A DNA stretch of 16,496 bases from Alphaproteobacteria bacterium (GTDB lineage: Bacteria; Pseudomonadota; Alphaproteobacteria; Rs-D84). Under the pieces are notes generated by a model. That model did no database searches, was not told the DNA's origin, and worked only from the letters and a program-made list of their open reading frames with translations. Shown one piece after another: positions 7,042-14,740 of this stretch. The position numbers were made by a program, and so were the translations under genes. Numbering within the stretch: the first letter of the stretch is position 1; each line of letters starts with the position of its first letter. Location: the NCBI GenBank assembly GCA_016285415.1, contig JAEEQU010000014.1:1-16496 (forward strand), read 5' to 3'.

Positions 7042-7767
7042 TTATGCCAGCCCCCCATTTACAGAAATAACCTGACGTGTGATATATGATGCGTCATCGG
7101 ATAGCAAGTATGCAACCAAACTTGCAACTTCGTTTGGTTTGCCAAAACGGCGCATAGGAATCGCGTCACGTACCAAATCTGCCGGTAAATCGGTGGTCAT
7201 ATCTGTTTCAATTACGCCCGGTGCAATTGCGTTTACGGTTATGTTGCGACGTGCCAATTCGGGCGCCAACGATTTTACAAGTCCGATTAAACCCGCCTTG
7301 GATGCGGCATAGTTTGCCTGACCACGATTGCCAATAATTCCAGATACAGATGACAGAACAATTATTCGGCCACCAGTTCTGGCGGATATCATCGGCATAA
7401 CGCATGGCTGTAATGTATTGTATGCACCATCAAGATTTGTGTGAATTACCCGATCCCACATTTCGCCGTCCATTGCCGGAAAAGGCGCATCGGCGTTTAT
7501 GCCCGCATTGCATATAACCCCATAATATGCGCCGTTTTCATTTATATCGTTGTTTATTTTGGCCATGGTTTCATCACGAGTTGATATATCAAAAGAAATG
7601 ATTTTCCCATTGCCACCGGCGGCGATAACATCTTGTAATGTTTTGTTCGCTGCGTCCGCATTTTTGTTATAGTGCAAAACCAAATCATAGCCCAATGGCG
7701 CAAGATACAGTGCAATTGCACGACCAATTCCACGACTTGCACCGGTAATAAGAATTCTTTTATTCAT
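7042..7767 (-). CDS. apeQ: 3-ketoacyl-ACP reductase of aryl polyene synthesis (ApeQ-like, FabG family)
   Basis: An SDR-family reductase of 241 residues that would reduce each new keto group with NADPH. The nucleotide-binding motif TGASRGIG is at 8-15, CNAG at about 86-89, and the catalytic Ser140, Tyr153 and Lys157 have standard spacing (YAASK). PG.I.TDM follows, and the end VNGGLA is typical of FabG. The start at 7767 is chosen because it begins the Rossmann strand MNKRILITGAS; it overlaps the end of the dehydratase gene by eight bases, so translation is probably coupled. The next gene begins one base after its stop. Confidence 0.92.
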   Translation of the reverse strand: MNKRILITGASRGIGRAIALYLAPLGYDLVLHYNKNADAANKTLQDVIAAGGNGKIISFDISTRDETMAKINNDINENGAYYGVICNAGINADAPFPAMDGEMWDRVIHTNLDGAYNTLQPCVMPMISARTGGRIIVLSSVSGIIGNRGQANYAASKAGLIGLVKSLAPELARRNITVNAIAPGVIETDMTTDLPADLVRDAIPMRRFGKPNEVASLVAYLLSDDASYITRQVISVNGGLA

Positions 7768-8230
7768 CGCGTTCATCCATAAATTTTTGAATGTCGTCTG
7801 GGCGGAATACATTTATTGCCCCAGATGCAACAAGTTGATTATCTTGATTGTATATTTGACAGTCAAAATTTGCAATATTTTTATCAAAAAACAATGCCGC
7901 AACATGTACGAAATAACTTTGTCCAACAAGGTATGTCGGAATATCAACAGATAATTTTCGCGACCCCAATACAAAACCAACAACAGGTTCAGAATTTGGG
8001 TTTTGTTCGTGGTCGGCGGCACCAATAAAGCAACCAATTGCCTGTGCCATATATTCCAATGATATCCATGATGGCACCCCACCAATATTTTCATCATACA
8101 TTATATCATCACGTGTGATATCAACGCGTGCAACCAATTTTTGTGTGTCAAAATCCACTGATTCAACCGCGGTAATCAGTTGCATTGGTGGGCGATGTGG
8201 CAAAAGGTCAGAAATATTATAATCTTTCAT
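7760..8230 (-). CDS. apeP: 3-hydroxyacyl-ACP dehydratase, hotdog fold (ApeP-like)
   Basis: The product of 156 residues belongs to the FabA/FabZ-like hotdog group. LLPHRPPM (9-16) carries the conserved His12, and SLEYMAQAIG (58-67) carries the Glu59 and MAQ seen in this group. In the APE pathway it would dehydrate 3-hydroxyacyl-ACP to the 2,3-trans double bond, adding one conjugated alkene per cycle. It starts one base after the upstream KS stop (TAACATG) and overlaps the ketoreductase start. A second dehydratase domain exists in this cluster at the C-terminus of the ligase gene; APE systems are known to use two (ApeI and ApeP). Confidence 0.88.
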   Translation of the reverse strand: MKDYNISDLLPHRPPMQLITAVESVDFDTQKLVARVDITRDDIMYDENIGGVPSWISLEYMAQAIGCFIGAADHEQNPNSEPVVGFVLGSRKLSVDIPTYLVGQSYFVHVAALFFDKNIANFDCQIYNQDNQLVASGAINVFRPDDIQKFMDERDE

Positions 8231-8231
8231 G

Positions 8232-9371
8232 TTATTTCCCGATTATTATGGTTGAATTACTGCCCCCGAAAGCAAAGGCGTTGCACAAAATTGTCCTTAT
8301 TTCTTGGTGGTCGTTTTGGGTTGCCAATTTGATTGGTGCACAATCGTCGGCAAATTGTCCGTCGTAAATATGCGGAATAATAAAATTATGATTTAACATT
8401 AACCAAGATAGCGCAACCGAACACGCGCCCGCCGCACCCAAACAGTGTCCTGTTAACGGTTTGGTTGATGCACAGATTGGGCGATGGTCATGGAATATGC
8501 CAGATATTGCAATGGATTCCATCGCATCATTGGCGATTGTTCCGGTCCCGTGCATGTTCACATAATCTATGCGTGAATACGATATATCTGCGTCCAAAAG
8601 AGCCTTCTGCATAGATCCTATGGCGCCAGCGCCACTGGGGTCGGGGGCGGTTGGGTGATATGCGTCCGATGTTTCACCACACCCAATAACGTGTATGCCA
8701 TCATGACCAGATTCCATGATAAACAATGCTGCACATTCGCCAAGGTTTATTCCGTCGCGATTTTTTGACATTGGGTTTGTTATTTTATGCGACAATGCTT
8801 CCAGTGCATTGAATCCGTTCAGTGCAAAATCGCAACGTGCATCAACGCCACCGCATATAACCGCGTCACAAATATCATTTCTAATTAAATCACGTGCGGT
8901 GTCGATGGCCTTGATACTGGATGAACATGCCGTTGATATTGTGAATGCGGGACCAGTTGTACCGATTATTTCGCGCAAAAGTTCGGCGGGCGTGCCAAGT
9001 TCCAATAATGATACAGAAAAATCTTTTGGCATGGTGCCAGTTGATAATTTTTCGGATATATATTTTTGCGCCTCGTGCACGGCGGTATTGCTGGCACCTA
9101 ATACGATACCAATGCGCGCAGGTGAATATTTTGATTTTAGATTTTCAATTTCTGGTTTTATTTGTTCAATTGCGGCCAACATCAAATCGTAAAAACGCAT
9201 TTTATGGCGCGTTTCAATATTTACCGCACCAAATGGAACAATATCATTGCCGATGCGGACATCTTTGGGTTGCATACCATCTTGGTTGCCGTTTTTCGCG
9301 TTGCGAATTATATCGGGAATATTCGTTCCCAATGCACATACAAAACCAAGATTGCTTAATACAAAATCCAT
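8232..9371 (-). CDS. apeO: Beta-ketoacyl-ACP synthase of aryl polyene synthesis (ApeO-like)
   Basis: A condensing enzyme of 379 residues, first gene of the minus-strand operon. Cys149 in TACSSS, His274 in MHGTGT and His309 in LTGHCLGA give a complete active site, and NAFAFGGSNS closes the fold. The start at 9371 is chosen because it begins the KS fold (MDFVLSNLGFVCALGTN); the frame runs a further 69 codons upstream, but that stretch has no KS character and would cross the divergent promoter region into apeC. In APE systems ApeO is the chain-extending KS and pairs with the chain-length-factor-like ApeC, encoded here by the divergent neighbour. Confidence 0.88.
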   Translation of the reverse strand: MDFVLSNLGFVCALGTNIPDIIRNAKNGNQDGMQPKDVRIGNDIVPFGAVNIETRHKMRFYDLMLAAIEQIKPEIENLKSKYSPARIGIVLGASNTAVHEAQKYISEKLSTGTMPKDFSVSLLELGTPAELLREIIGTTGPAFTISTACSSSIKAIDTARDLIRNDICDAVICGGVDARCDFALNGFNALEALSHKITNPMSKNRDGINLGECAALFIMESGHDGIHVIGCGETSDAYHPTAPDPSGAGAIGSMQKALLDADISYSRIDYVNMHGTGTIANDAMESIAISGIFHDHRPICASTKPLTGHCLGAAGACSVALSWLMLNHNFIIPHIYDGQFADDCAPIKLATQNDHQEIRTILCNAFAFGGSNSTIIIGK

Positions 9372-9451
9372 TCTAAAACCCGCTTGCAAACAGTGTGAAA
9401 TCCTATTATAGTTGTGATAAGTATTGTATAAACAATCGGTTTTTGCAAGCA
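9372..9451. promoter_or_regulatory. Divergent apeO/apeC control region with inverted repeat
   Basis: The 80-base gap holds a perfect 9-base inverted repeat, GCTTGCAAA (9382-9390) and TTTGCAAGC (9442-9450), centres 60 bases apart. Between the arms lie a minus-strand TATAAT (9405-9410) and a plus-strand TATAAA (9427-9432), plausible -10 elements for the two operons. Neither has a good -35 and the two -35 zones would fall on each other's -10. A 14-base near-palindrome, ATTGT-ATAA-ACAAT, spans 9423-9436. The layout fits a regulated divergent promoter with operator arms near both starts. No regulator gene is seen in the window. Confidence 0.55.
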
Positions 9452-10081
9452 ATGAATAATACAATCGGTCTTGGTAATTTTTATGTGTGGCGCGAATCTG
9501 ACGATGAAAAATTGCCAGATATTTCTTTTGTTCCACCAATGGTTCGTCGTCGTATGACCGATTTGCAAAAAATTGCAATCGGTGTCGCGCACCGGGTCAC
9601 CCCCGAAGATGCAAATTATCAGGTTGTTTTTGCTTCACGTTTCGGGGAATGGGGGCAAACAATAAAACTTATTACACAATTTCATAATGATAAAGAAATG
9701 TCGCCAGCGGGATTCAGTAATTCTGTGCACAATGCGGCGGCGGGTGCGTTTTCAGTATTGACGAAAAACAAAAATCCATACACATCAATTGCGGCGGGTG
9801 TGCGAACATTGGAATCAGGTATAATGGCGGCATTGATTGCTGAAAAGCCTGTGTTATTTGTGTTCGCCGAAGAAAAATCACCAGAAATGTATGAACCATT
9901 TCTTGAAAAACCAGTTATGGCACATGCGCTGGCGTTTATGTTGACCAATGATGCGGCGCGTAAATTTGTATGGCAATCGGTTACAAAACAACAAGAACCG
10001 CTTTCGTTTGATATGATGGCGGAATTTTTGGAAAAAGGTGGTAAAATAACAACGGAATCTTGGGAACTAACGGATAAATGA
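9452..10081 (+). CDS. apeC: Chain-length-factor-like ketosynthase homologue (ApeC-like)
   Basis: The 209-residue product resembles the N-terminal beta-ketoacyl-synthase-like family (PF13723 type) found in APE clusters. Characteristic stretches are VFASRFGEW (about 59-67), MSPAGFSNSVHNAAAG (83-98) and PYTSIAAG (109-116). The protein has no cysteine at all, so it cannot be an active condensing enzyme. In the APE family this subunit pairs with ApeO as a chain length factor. The start at 9452 fits the first conserved residues; the frame opens at 9395, but that would overlap the divergent promoter. There is no obvious ribosome site. Its stop overlaps the next start by four bases (ATGA). Confidence 0.82.
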   Translation: MNNTIGLGNFYVWRESDDEKLPDISFVPPMVRRRMTDLQKIAIGVAHRVTPEDANYQVVFASRFGEWGQTIKLITQFHNDKEMSPAGFSNSVHNAAAGAFSVLTKNKNPYTSIAAGVRTLESGIMAALIAEKPVLFVFAEEKSPEMYEPFLEKPVMAHALAFMLTNDAARKFVWQSVTKQQEPLSFDMMAEFLEKGGKITTESWELTDK

Positions 10082-10821
10082 TACGCATTATTCGCAGTTT
10101 TCTGTGTATGCTATGCTTCGCAATATTTGGTGCGGGTGCATTAGGACTTGGGGGTATTGTTTTCCCGATAATGTTGTTTATATATCGCAGGCCCGCAACA
10201 AGACGGCGTATGTTGTCACAATCTATTCATTGGACATGGAAGTTTTTTGTTTGGTTAATGGCGGCGATGCGTCTTATATCTGTGCGGTGTGATGATATAA
10301 AGCAAATGAAGTCATTAAAGGGTCATATAATTGTTGCAAATCATCCGTCGCTGATAGATGTCGTGATTTTAATATCTTTGATTCCAAGATGTGTTTGCGT
10401 GGTGAAAAAAAGTTTGTTTCATAATATCTTTGTGAAAAAGGTAATACGCAATATTTATCTGTCAAATGATATGGGCGCGGATGAGTTTATCGCGCGTGGG
10501 TCGGAATTTTTGGATAATGGTTATAATATTATTGTCTTTCCCGAAGGTACGCGGACGGTTGCCGGCCGTAAAATAAGATTACATCGTGGTTTTGCGTATT
10601 TGCATTTGAAAACGGGATGTCCAATTTTGCCGATACATATTGAAAATACACCACCAATTTTGGGTAAAAAACAAAAGTGGTATGAAATGGGAACCAAGAC
10701 ATCGGTTTATACATTAAAACTGAAAGAAAAAATCGTTTATTCGCGGGCCGAAACCCAAACAGCGCGTGACGCTGCAATTGTCATTACAAATATTGCCGAA
10801 ACGGCCATGTTTGAAGCATAA
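10078..10821 (+). CDS. apeD: Lysophospholipid/glycerolipid acyltransferase, PlsC family (ApeD-like)
   Basis: The 247-residue product carries both hallmarks of the acyltransferase family: the HX4D box NHPSLID with His89 and Asp94, and FPEGTR (154-159). An N-terminal hydrophobic segment (about 10-36) and another near 50-68 suggest association with the inner membrane. In APE clusters acyltransferases of this kind are thought to help attach the polyene or fatty acyl groups to the lipid anchor. The start overlaps the apeC stop as ATGA. It is followed by 66 bases that hold a separate promoter for the ACP genes. Confidence 0.88.
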   Translation: MIRIIRSFLCMLCFAIFGAGALGLGGIVFPIMLFIYRRPATRRRMLSQSIHWTWKFFVWLMAAMRLISVRCDDIKQMKSLKGHIIVANHPSLIDVVILISLIPRCVCVVKKSLFHNIFVKKVIRNIYLSNDMGADEFIARGSEFLDNGYNIIVFPEGTRTVAGRKIRLHRGFAYLHLKTGCPILPIHIENTPPILGKKQKWYEMGTKTSVYTLKLKEKIVYSRAETQTARDAAIVITNIAETAMFEA

Positions 10822-10825
10822 GCAC

Positions 10826-10854
10826 TTGACATTAAATGCAAAGTTTTTTATTCT
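10826..10854 (+). promoter_or_regulatory. Internal promoter before the ACP genes
   Basis: A perfect TTGACA (10826-10831), a 17-base spacer and TATTCT (10849-10854) lie in the only sizeable gap of the plus-strand ape set. Transcription would begin near 10861, giving a leader of about 27 bases to apeE with AGGA at 10874-10877. Confidence 0.7.
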
Positions 10855-10887
10855 TGGGCTGTTGGTCAAATATAGGAATAAAATGCT

Positions 10888-11163
10888 ATGAAAAGACAAG
10901 AACTTGAATCAGAAATCAAAGAGATAATTGTTTCAGCACTGGATTTAGAAGATGTTACCGCCGCGGATATTGTAACGGATGATGCACTGTTTGGTGATGG
11001 GTTGGGTTTGGATTCTATTGACGCGTTGGAATTGGGTATGGCGTTAAAAAAACGGTATGGCGTTGTTTTTTCTGCAGATAAAGAAGCAAACAAAGCATAT
11101 TTTAAGTCGGTAGCGACATTGGCAGATTATATTGCAAAATCAACAGGTATGAATTTGGAGTAG
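10888..11163 (+). CDS. apeE: Acyl carrier protein 1 (ApeE-like)
   Basis: The 91-residue carrier protein has the phosphopantetheine site GLGLDSIDALELG with the modified Ser at residue 43. It is strongly acidic around the helix, as usual. One of the two ACPs would carry the aryl starter and the growing polyene between the condensing, reducing and dehydrating enzymes. The short insertion near FSADKEANKAYF resembles the APE-type ACP rather than housekeeping AcpP. It is followed six bases later by the second ACP, and the pair is probably transcribed from both the upstream operon and its own promoter. Confidence 0.93.
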   Translation: MKRQELESEIKEIIVSALDLEDVTAADIVTDDALFGDGLGLDSIDALELGMALKKRYGVVFSADKEANKAYFKSVATLADYIAKSTGMNLE

Positions 11164-11169
11164 CTAACC

Positions 11170-11424
11170 ATGTATACAAAAGAACAAATTTTTAACGAAA
11201 TATCAAACATTTTGATTAAGGATTTTGATTGCAAACCAGAAATAGTAAAACCAGATGCAAAATTGGTGGAAGATCTGGATTTGGATAGCATAGATGCCGT
11301 TGATTTGGTCGTACGTTTACAAAAGGTTATCAATGTTCGTGTAAAACCTGAAGATTTCAAGCAAATTTCCACATTACAGGATGTTGTTGATGCAATTGAA
11401 AAAATCGTCAATTCGGCCGATTAA
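11170..11424 (+). CDS. apeF: Acyl carrier protein 2 (ApeF-like)
   Basis: The 84-residue carrier protein has the attachment site DLDLDSIDAVDLV with Ser40. It differs clearly from the first ACP, so this is not a recent duplication. Paired ACPs in tandem are a fixed trait of APE clusters; one is thought to serve initiation and the other elongation, but I cannot tell which is which. Its 3' end overlaps the start of the next gene by about 35 bases. Confidence 0.93.
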   Translation: MYTKEQIFNEISNILIKDFDCKPEIVKPDAKLVEDLDLDSIDAVDLVVRLQKVINVRVKPEDFKQISTLQDVVDAIEKIVNSAD

Positions 11425-11941
11425 GATACTTGGTGGATTGGTCGCAATTGCGTATCCGATTGCCGTATTTGTTGCGTTGCAACGCGGGTTTTCTGTGCGT
11501 ATGTTGGGATTGATACTGGTGCTGGTCGCGGGATGCGCGATGGCAAGACGCAGAAATATATGGTTGGGTGTATGCGGTATTGTGTTGGCGTGTATGGCCG
11601 TAATTTCAGATAAAGATATATTTTTAAAATTGTATCCTGTTTTTATGAATGCCGCGGTTTGTTTTATGTTTGCGGTGTCGCTGCGCAGTGTGCCGTTGGT
11701 ACAACGATTTGCAGAAAAGATGAAATATGAAATAACCGAAAAATCAAAACAATATGCACGTCGTGTAACAATTGCATGGGCGATTTTTATGGGGATAAAC
11801 ACGGTTGTTTCCTTGACCACAGTGTTTATGTCAAATTGGGTATGGACGCTTTATAATGGTTTGATTTCGTATTGTTTAATTGGGCTGATGATGGTAATAG
11901 AATATATTATACGCATGGGGGTAATTCATGAAAATAAGTGA
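11390..11941 (+). CDS. apeG: Multi-pass inner membrane protein (ApeG-like, COG4648 type)
   Basis: The protein of about 183 residues has around six hydrophobic helices. Landmarks are the first helix LGGLVAIAYPIAVFVAL, and a late segment WAIFMGINTVVSLTTVF with WVWTLYNGLISYCLIG. A membrane protein of this size always sits between the ACPs and the ligase in APE clusters; its role is unproven. The start at 11390 is preferred because AGGA lies eight bases upstream; ATG at 11381 is the alternative and would directly abut that site. It overlaps the ACP gene upstream and the ligase gene downstream (14 bases). Confidence 0.75.
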   Translation: MQLKKSSIRPIKILGGLVAIAYPIAVFVALQRGFSVRMLGLILVLVAGCAMARRRNIWLGVCGIVLACMAVISDKDIFLKLYPVFMNAAVCFMFAVSLRSVPLVQRFAEKMKYEITEKSKQYARRVTIAWAIFMGINTVVSLTTVFMSNWVWTLYNGLISYCLIGLMMVIEYIIRMGVIHENK

Positions 11942-13625
11942 AATTTTTTCATTGAATAATGATGCTGCCCTGTTTGTTGACGGTGCAAAAAATATTACGG
12001 TTTCGCAATTTGCCGCGGATGTCGCCCGATTTGCGAAGTATTTTTCGCAAATAGATTCTGATACGGTCATATTATATATTCCAAATAATTTTTATCTGTT
12101 TTGTGTTTGCTTTTTCGCATTGCTACAGGTGCATAAATCGGTTGCGTTGCCGGGGTTATTAACACCACAAAATGCGAAAGTGTATGCAGATTTAACAAAT
12201 ATAATTGTGACAGATTTATCTGATGAATATCCTGAATTTACCAAGGTCGTACCAAATGTATCGGATGATGTGGTTGATTGGGAATTTTCTGATTTTTCTG
12301 ATGGAACGGTGTATTTCTTTACATCGGGGTCAACCGGTATGCCAAAACGCATCAAAAAAACAATTGCCATGTTACAGGCCGAGGTTGAATATCATATCCA
12401 ATCACACGCATCGCAAATCGCACAAAATCCGGTTGTTGTCGCGTCCATTGCACCGCATCATATGTATGGTGTGCTGTGGCGGGTTTTATTCCCAATACTT
12501 GGCAAAATGTCTGTTGATATGGATATGATTTTTACCCCAGAAGAGTTGATAAATAAGCAGTCGCAATATGATAAAATATTGTTTATAACCACCCCATCAT
12601 TCTTGGACAGCATAACGAAATATGGTGGGCAATATAAATTCGCGGCAAATTGTATTGGAATTTTCACTTCGGGCAGTTTATTGGCAACAAAAACATCGGA
12701 ATCCGCGTGCGATATGTTTGGAACTTCGCCGTTTGAGGTGTTTGGCAGTACCGAAACAGGTGGCATTGCATATCGGCAACAACAAAAGAATATGAATTGG
12801 ACCATATTTGATGCGGTTAATGTTTCGGTTCGTGATGGCTGTTTGGAAATAAGTTCACCATACGTATTTCAAAATCCATATTTAATGTCGGATGCGGTTG
12901 ATATGATAGATGAACGCCATTTTAAATTACTTGGGCGCGCGGACAGAATTGTTAAAATCGCCGAAGAACGCGTTTCTTTGCCAGATATGGAAAAATGGTT
13001 GATGGATAACGAATATATCTCGCGCGCATATTGTTGTGCGATGCGTAAGGGTGTGCGCGAAATTATTGGATGTATGTTGGAACTAACAGATTTGGGTGCA
13101 ACCAAAATTATTAGTGTTGGCCGACGCGTATTTGTGGAAGAACTGAAAAAATATTTGGCGGGTTTTGTCCCAAATGTTGTGTTGCCACGCTGTGTGCGCA
13201 TTGTAAATCAGATTCCAACCAATGCCCAAGGCAAATTCGTGAAAAATGAGATTTTGGCGATGTTAAATTCACCTGTGGCCGAACCTATTGTACAAAATCT
13301 TACCAAGACGGATGCCCAGATAAACGCCGAATTAACTTTCCTTGGGGACAGTGCATATTTTGTTGGGCATTTCCCGAAATTCCCAATATTGCCGGGTGTT
13401 GTGCAAATGCATTTTGTTTTTCGGTTCATAAGGCAATTTTTTCATGTATCTGCACTGGCGTTTGATATTATAAAGTTAAAGTTTTCATCGCTGATTTTGC
13501 CAAATATAACAACACATTTTGAATTGGTACGAATATCTGAAAATGAATTTACATTTTGCTATTCACAAAATGGAAAATCATGTTCGGCGGGCAAAGTAGT
13601 TGTCAAAGGGGGCACAAATGTTTAA
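11928..13625 (+). CDS. apeH: Acyl/aryl-AMP ligase fused to a hotdog dehydratase (ApeH-ApeI fusion)
   Basis: This 565-residue protein has two parts. Residues 1 to about 450 are an adenylate-forming ligase: phosphate loop FTSGSTGMPK (131-140), FGSTETGG (272-279), GRADRIVK (336-343) and the C-terminal lysine motif PTNAQGK with Lys436. Residues about 463-562 form a FabZ-like hotdog domain with GHFPKFPILPG (480-490), including the catalytic His481. The ligase should activate the aryl starter, 4-hydroxybenzoate in known APE systems, and load it on an ACP; the fused domain would dehydrate intermediates. Both domains keep their key residues. Translation is coupled at both ends by overlaps of 14 and 8 bases. 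Confidence 0.9.
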   Translation: MKISEIFSLNNDAALFVDGAKNITVSQFAADVARFAKYFSQIDSDTVILYIPNNFYLFCVCFFALLQVHKSVALPGLLTPQNAKVYADLTNIIVTDLSDEYPEFTKVVPNVSDDVVDWEFSDFSDGTVYFFTSGSTGMPKRIKKTIAMLQAEVEYHIQSHASQIAQNPVVVASIAPHHMYGVLWRVLFPILGKMSVDMDMIFTPEELINKQSQYDKILFITTPSFLDSITKYGGQYKFAANCIGIFTSGSLLATKTSESACDMFGTSPFEVFGSTETGGIAYRQQQKNMNWTIFDAVNVSVRDGCLEISSPYVFQNPYLMSDAVDMIDERHFKLLGRADRIVKIAEERVSLPDMEKWLMDNEYISRAYCCAMRKGVREIIGCMLELTDLGATKIISVGRRVFVEELKKYLAGFVPNVVLPRCVRIVNQIPTNAQGKFVKNEILAMLNSPVAEPIVQNLTKTDAQINAELTFLGDSAYFVGHFPKFPILPGVVQMHFVFRFIRQFFHVSALAFDIIKLKFSSLILPNITTHFELVRISENEFTFCYSQNGKSCSAGKVVVKGGTNV

Positions 13626-14352
13626 TCCTGTGATAATTATTCCGTGTTATAATCATGCCGATGCGTTTAAGAATTTCGCCGTAAAAATTGCCAAGGTTGG
13701 TATACCAGTGATAGTTGTTGATGATGGTGGTGCGCCATCGCAGGCAAAAAAATTACAACAGATATGCGACGCGCATAATTTTAGATATATTCGTCAATCA
13801 ATAAATGGTGGCAAAGGGCGCGCAATGAAAAGTGGGTTTAATGTGGCGTGTGAAAGTGGTTTTACACATGGTCTGCAAATAGATGCCGATGGGCAACATG
13901 ATATTGCGGATATTACAAAGTTTTTTGAATTGGCGCAGAAAAATCCAGAATCTTTGATTGTGGGCAATCCAATTTATGACAATAGCGCACCGCGTGCGCG
14001 TCGTATTGGGCGCAAAATAACAGATTTTTGGGTGGCGATAGAAACACTGAACCGGCATATGCCTGATGCAATGTGCGGGATGCGCGTATACCCATTAAAT
14101 AAAACGTGTGATGAAATGCGACATTTGCGGTTTTATCGTATGGGATTTGATATAGAAATTCTGGTTAAATTATATTGGGCGGGCGTGCAGATAATTGCGC
14201 AGCCGACACGCGTTATATATCCACCAAATGGGATATCTAATTTTAAAATGTTGCGTGATAATTTATACATATTCTTGCTGCACACATATTTGTGTGTAAT
14301 AATGCCATTTGGGATGTGCAAAAGGATGCGAAACCATGGAAAAAGAAATTGA
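13618..14352 (+). CDS. apeJ: Family 2 glycosyltransferase (ApeJ-like)
   Basis: The 244-residue protein has the GT-A fold signature: IIIPCYNH (6-13), VVDDGG (33-38), NGGKGRAMKSG (63-73) and the metal-binding DADGQH (89-94). RPP-type repeats and a polyprenol specificity region are not obvious. A hydrophobic C-terminal stretch (LYIFLLHTYLCVIMPFG) may hold it to the membrane. In APE clusters such an enzyme is expected to add sugar to the lipid or aryl part of the pigment; some ApeJ proteins carry an extra acyltransferase part, absent here. The start at 13618 follows AAAGGGGG and overlaps the ligase gene by eight bases. Confidence 0.85.
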   Translation: MFNPVIIIPCYNHADAFKNFAVKIAKVGIPVIVVDDGGAPSQAKKLQQICDAHNFRYIRQSINGGKGRAMKSGFNVACESGFTHGLQIDADGQHDIADITKFFELAQKNPESLIVGNPIYDNSAPRARRIGRKITDFWVAIETLNRHMPDAMCGMRVYPLNKTCDEMRHLRFYRMGFDIEILVKLYWAGVQIIAQPTRVIYPPNGISNFKMLRDNLYIFLLHTYLCVIMPFGMCKRMRNHGKRN

Positions 14353-14740
14353 AATAATTGTGCCGTTTTATGATTTGGATCCCATGCAGGTTGTATGGCA
14401 TGGAAACTATATAAAATATATGGAACGTGGGCGGTGTGCATTATTGTCAGATTGCAATATGATGTATCCAGATATGGAAAAATTGGGGTTTGCGTTTCCA
14501 GTGGTAACAATGCGTACAAAGCATATAAAACCTGCGGTGTTTAACCAAAAAATAATCGTAAAAACAACGCATGTTCCCGATGCAAACTTTTTGATATTTA
14601 AATACGAAATATTAGATGCGGCAACGCGTGCCAAATTATGTGTTGCCGAAACCAAACAAATGGCGGTTGATATGAAAACACATGAAAGTTGCTTTCAATT
14701 GCCAGAACCATTTTTAACAATATTCGGAGGGCTAAAATGA
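14336..14740 (+). CDS. apeK: 4HBT-type acyl thioesterase (ApeK-like)
   Basis: The 134-residue hotdog protein has the 4-hydroxybenzoyl-CoA thioesterase signature FYDLDPMQVVWHGNYIKYME, with the catalytic Asp followed by V-x-H-x-N-Y. It likely hydrolyses a thioester of the pathway, either release of the polyene or clearance of stalled acyl groups. The start at 14336 begins the conserved strand and overlaps the glycosyltransferase gene by 17 bases; an AAAGGATG sequence lies upstream. Its stop overlaps the next start as ATGA. Confidence 0.9.
   Translation: MEKEIEIIVPFYDLDPMQVVWHGNYIKYMERGRCALLSDCNMMYPDMEKLGFAFPVVTMRTKHIKPAVFNQKIIVKTTHVPDANFLIFKYEILDAATRAKLCVAETKQMAVDMKTHESCFQLPEPFLTIFGGLK

Noticed and set aside
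5814..9371. Housekeeping fatty-acid synthesis operon
   Set aside because: Two KS genes with DH and KR, divergent from a chain-length-factor-like gene, two ACPs, a ligase, a LolA-like protein and an MMPL exporter, fit aryl polyene synthesis and not a fab operon.
8716..9376. Plus-strand frames of 158 and 143 residues inside apeO
   Set aside because: They lie antisense to a KS with all catalytic residues and have no recognisable features.
9372..9578. N-terminal extension of the apeO KS (start at 9578)
   Set aside because: It has no KS character and would overlap apeC and the divergent promoter region.
11374..11820. Minus-strand frame of 148 residues across apeF and apeG
   Set aside because: It is antisense to two well-supported genes, and its composition is that of a shadow frame.
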